Source: Marinobacter sp. NP-4(2019)
GTDB taxonomy: Bacteria; Pseudomonadota; Gammaproteobacteria; Pseudomonadales; Oleiphilaceae
Length of the DNA: 64,000 bases
Reading direction: 5' to 3'
Assembly: GCF_003994855.1 (NCBI RefSeq)
Contig: NZ_CP034142.1
Span: 310,001 to 374,000 of the forward strand
This document shows positions 62,254-64,000 of the stretch, in pieces; within the stretch, counting starts at the first letter, position 1, and each line of letters begins with the position of its first letter. The notes under the pieces are model-generated. The model searched no databases. It saw nothing but the letters and a program-made list of their open reading frames with translations, and was not told the origin of the DNA. Position numbers and translations under genes: made by a program.

Positions 62254-62778
62254 ATGGGTATTTCTCAAACCCTCGTTATCGGGGGCATCCGCTCGGGAAA
62301 AACGGCGCTGGCTGAGCGGTTGGCAACCGAATCCGGCGATGCGGTGGTCTACGTTGCCACGGCGACGGTGGGGGATGAGGAAATGGCGCAGCGGGTGAAG
62401 CGACACGTGGACAGTCGTCCAGCCCGCTGGGGACTGGCGGAAGAGCCGCTAAGGCTTGCCAGTGTCCTGAAAACCTATGAGGGTGAGCGCCTTCCACCCT
62501 TCCTGTTGGTCGACTGCATGAGCTTGTGGGTCAGCAACCTGCTGTTTGCTGGTGGGGAGACCTTTGGTCAAGAGCGCGAGGCGTTTCTGGAGGCATTGCG
62601 GAACTACCCCGGCAGTGTCGCCATTGTCAGCAACGAAGTGGGGCTGGGGACCATTGGCATGGATCCCCTGACCCGTCGCTTCTGCGATGAGTTGGGCTGG
62701 CTGAATCAGGCGATTGCGGCCACCTGTGACCGGGTAGTCATGAGCGTGGCGGGACAGCCGCTGTGGCTCAAGGGGTGA
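62254..62778 (+). CDS. cobU: Adenosylcobinamide kinase / guanylyltransferase
   Basis: A 174-residue bifunctional enzyme (CobU/CobP) that phosphorylates and guanylylates adenosylcobinamide. The P-loop is IGGIRSGKTALAE and the RIDGLV-type His region reads AQRVKRHVDSRPARW, containing the His that receives GMP. DCMSLWVSNLL is Walker-B-like. AAGGAG precedes the ATG at 62254. It is convergent with cobC. No cobalamin riboswitch is visible in the 200 bp upstream, which hold only a small CCCGGA/TCCGGG hairpin near 62139-62160. Confidence 0.92.
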   Translation: MGISQTLVIGGIRSGKTALAERLATESGDAVVYVATATVGDEEMAQRVKRHVDSRPARWGLAEEPLRLASVLKTYEGERLPPFLLVDCMSLWVSNLLFAGGETFGQEREAFLEALRNYPGSVAIVSNEVGLGTIGMDPLTRRFCDELGWLNQAIAATCDRVVMSVAGQPLWLKG

Positions 62779-62784
62779 TGGTTC

Positions 62785-63390
62785 TCAGGAACCATGGCTC
62801 AGCAGGCAACTGAAAACACCGTGCTCCGACTGGTCAATTCGCACCCGGCTGCGACAGGCATAGGGAACCGACAGGGCTGAGAAACTCCGGTTCAGCGGGA
62901 TGCCCATGACCTCGGCCAGGATCATGCGGATCACACCGCCATGGCACACCACCAGAACACGCTGCCCTGCCGCTTCACGACACCAGTGATGCCAGGCATC
63001 CGCCACCCTGGCGTGAAACCCGGCTATCGTTTCACCGCCGGGTGGCGGATGGGCGACAGGGTCGTTCCAGAACCGGGTCAGCGCCTCCGGGGCGTCAGCG
63101 AGGATGGCGTCGGCTGTCATGCCTTCCCAGTCACCGAAACTGATTTCCCGCAGACGATCATCCTGTTCCAGGGGGAGCTGCCGGTCGGTCGCAAGCTCCC
63201 TGGCAAACCTGTGGCAACGCAGTAGCGGCGAGGTAACCACCAGGTCCCATTCATCGTTTTCGGATATGGCGGCCCGCATCTGTTGCCATCCCAGCTGACT
63301 GAGAGGGTCATCCTGGCTGCCCCGGAACATCGGGCCCCCGGCGGGTTCGCCGTGGCGGATCAGGTCAATGGTTGTGGTGCTGTTTTTCAT
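62785..63390 (-). CDS. cobC: Histidine phosphatase, alpha-ribazole phosphatase (CobC-like)
   Basis: A 201-residue histidine phosphatase. LIRHGEPAGG carries the catalytic Arg-His and VVCHGGVIRMILAE the second His. In cobalamin synthesis CobC removes phosphate from alpha-ribazole phosphate. Its position between cobT and cobU supports this over a general phosphatase. AAGGA lies six bases before the ATG, inside the end of the cobT frame, so the two are coupled. Confidence 0.9.
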   Translation of the reverse strand: MKNSTTTIDLIRHGEPAGGPMFRGSQDDPLSQLGWQQMRAAISENDEWDLVVTSPLLRCHRFARELATDRQLPLEQDDRLREISFGDWEGMTADAILADAPEALTRFWNDPVAHPPPGGETIAGFHARVADAWHHWCREAAGQRVLVVCHGGVIRMILAEVMGIPLNRSFSALSVPYACRSRVRIDQSEHGVFSCLLSHGS

Positions 63391-63399
63391 CAGGGTCCT

Positions 63400-64000
63400 T
63401 CAGGACGTAGCGTCTTTATTGCTGACACCGGCATCGGCAAAACTGGCCATGTTGTTGTGCAGGGCACAGGCTGCCCGCAGCAGGGGAACGGCCACCGCCG
63501 CGCCACTGCCTTCGCCCAGTCGCATGCCGAGATCCAGCAGCGGGTCTGCGTCCAGAGCCTCCAGAACCCTGGTGTGTCCCGGTTCCGCTGAGCGGTGTGC
63601 GAACAACAGCCAATCCCGCAGGGCGGGTTGTTGGTGAACACCTAACAGTGCGGCCACCGAGACGATATAGCCATCCACCAGCACCGGAATGCCCCGCGCC
63701 GCACAACCCAGTATCGCGCCGGTCAGCCCGGCAATTTCAAAGCCGCCGAGAGAGGCCAGTACTGTCAAAGGATCGGTGTTTTTACCGTGTCTTTCCAGTG
63801 CCCGGCCCACCACCTGACTTTTACGGGAAATCCCTGCTTTGTCCAGACCTGTGCCGGGGCCAACCAGTTGCTCCGGTGACTGATTCAGCAGGGCACAGGC
63901 CAGGGCAGCGGCACTGGTGGTGTTGCCAATACCCATGTCGCCGCCAATAAATAACCGACTGCCGGCGTCAGCAGCGCGTTCTGCCGCCGCGTCGCCACTG
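63400..64000 (-). CDS. cobT: Nicotinate-nucleotide--dimethylbenzimidazole phosphoribosyltransferase, C-terminal part
   Basis: The frame runs off the right edge, so about 200 C-terminal residues are visible. GGDMGIGNTTSAAALACALL, VGPGTGLDKAG, LDADPLLDLGMRLGEGSGAA and ASFADAGVSNKDA are CobT signatures, including the active-site Glu at the GEGSGA segment. It forms alpha-ribazole phosphate from nicotinate mononucleotide and dimethylbenzimidazole. Its stop is followed nine bases later by cobC. Confidence 0.92.
   Translation of the reverse strand, partial: SGDAAAERAADAGSRLFIGGDMGIGNTTSAAALACALLNQSPEQLVGPGTGLDKAGISRKSQVVGRALERHGKNTDPLTVLASLGGFEIAGLTGAILGCAARGIPVLVDGYIVSVAALLGVHQQPALRDWLLFAHRSAEPGHTRVLEALDADPLLDLGMRLGEGSGAAVAVPLLRAACALHNNMASFADAGVSNKDATS

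Noticed and set aside
1..64000. Prophage, transposase, rRNA or tRNA
   Set aside because: No gene or structure of these types was recognised on either strand.

Overview
The window looks like a chromosomal segment of a marine gammaproteobacterium, most probably Marinobacter. Protein flavour, Shine-Dalgarno patterns, REP-type repeats and the density of acyl-CoA genes all point that way. This is an inference; no marker gene such as 16S is present. I see no rRNA, tRNA, prophage, transposase or CRISPR.

Layout. 1-9.5 kb: sensing and transport. This holds a truncated histidine kinase, a cysteine-motif protein of unknown function, a MATE exporter, a frameshifted EamA transporter, an Aer-like chemoreceptor behind a consensus-like sigma-28 promoter, a sodium:neurotransmitter-type symporter and a frameshifted chemoreceptor. 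9.6-47.2 kb: a very large catabolic region for CoA-activated carboxylic acids. It has a DctPQM TRAP transporter, two acyl-CoA ligases, an ACAD11/Lva-like set (acyl-CoA dehydrogenase, SDR, APH-type kinase, plus a SurE phosphatase), a Liv-type ABC transporter, and more SDRs with a MaoC hydratase and a class II aldolase. A PimC/PimD-like dehydrogenase pair follows, with a DcaP-like porin, glutaryl-CoA dehydrogenase, two thiolases, a PimF-like bifunctional beta-oxidation protein, a 600-residue acyl-CoA dehydrogenase, a hydroxyacid dehydrogenase, an IclR regulator, and an alcohol plus aldehyde dehydrogenase pair.

Six intergenic copies of a 15-bp palindrome (TTTCGC-N3-GCRGAA) sit in front of the TRAP operon, the liv operon, the pimCD/porin pair (two copies), the thiolase/membrane-protein pair and the hydroxyacid-dehydrogenase/iclR pair. 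I read this as one regulon, probably controlled by the IclR protein encoded at 38055-38882. Together the genes could import a carboxylic or dicarboxylic acid, activate it with CoA, shorten it by beta-oxidation and finish through glutaryl-CoA, with a side branch for hydroxy-acyl-CoAs.

47.4-52.2 kb: a QsdR-like TetR regulator, then a candidate envelope methionine-oxidation locus. It comprises an exported Met/Asp-repeat protein, an OmpR-type two-component system whose kinase carries an in-frame amber stop, and an exported MsrA-MsrB fusion. 52.2-56.4 kb: an exonuclease / CBS-nucleotidyltransferase pair and a HipBA toxin-antitoxin module with a recognisable operator. 56.5-62.1 kb: two large lipoproteins, one a beta-helix/diheme cytochrome fusion, the other an M19-like amidohydrolase. 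62.2-64 kb: cobalamin genes cobU, cobC and a partial cobT.

Three genes carry one-base deletions in G/C runs, which may be sequencing errors. Dispersed intergenic palindromes with a conserved core but different, still perfectly pairing arms occur at 17.9, 41.3 and 47.4 kb.
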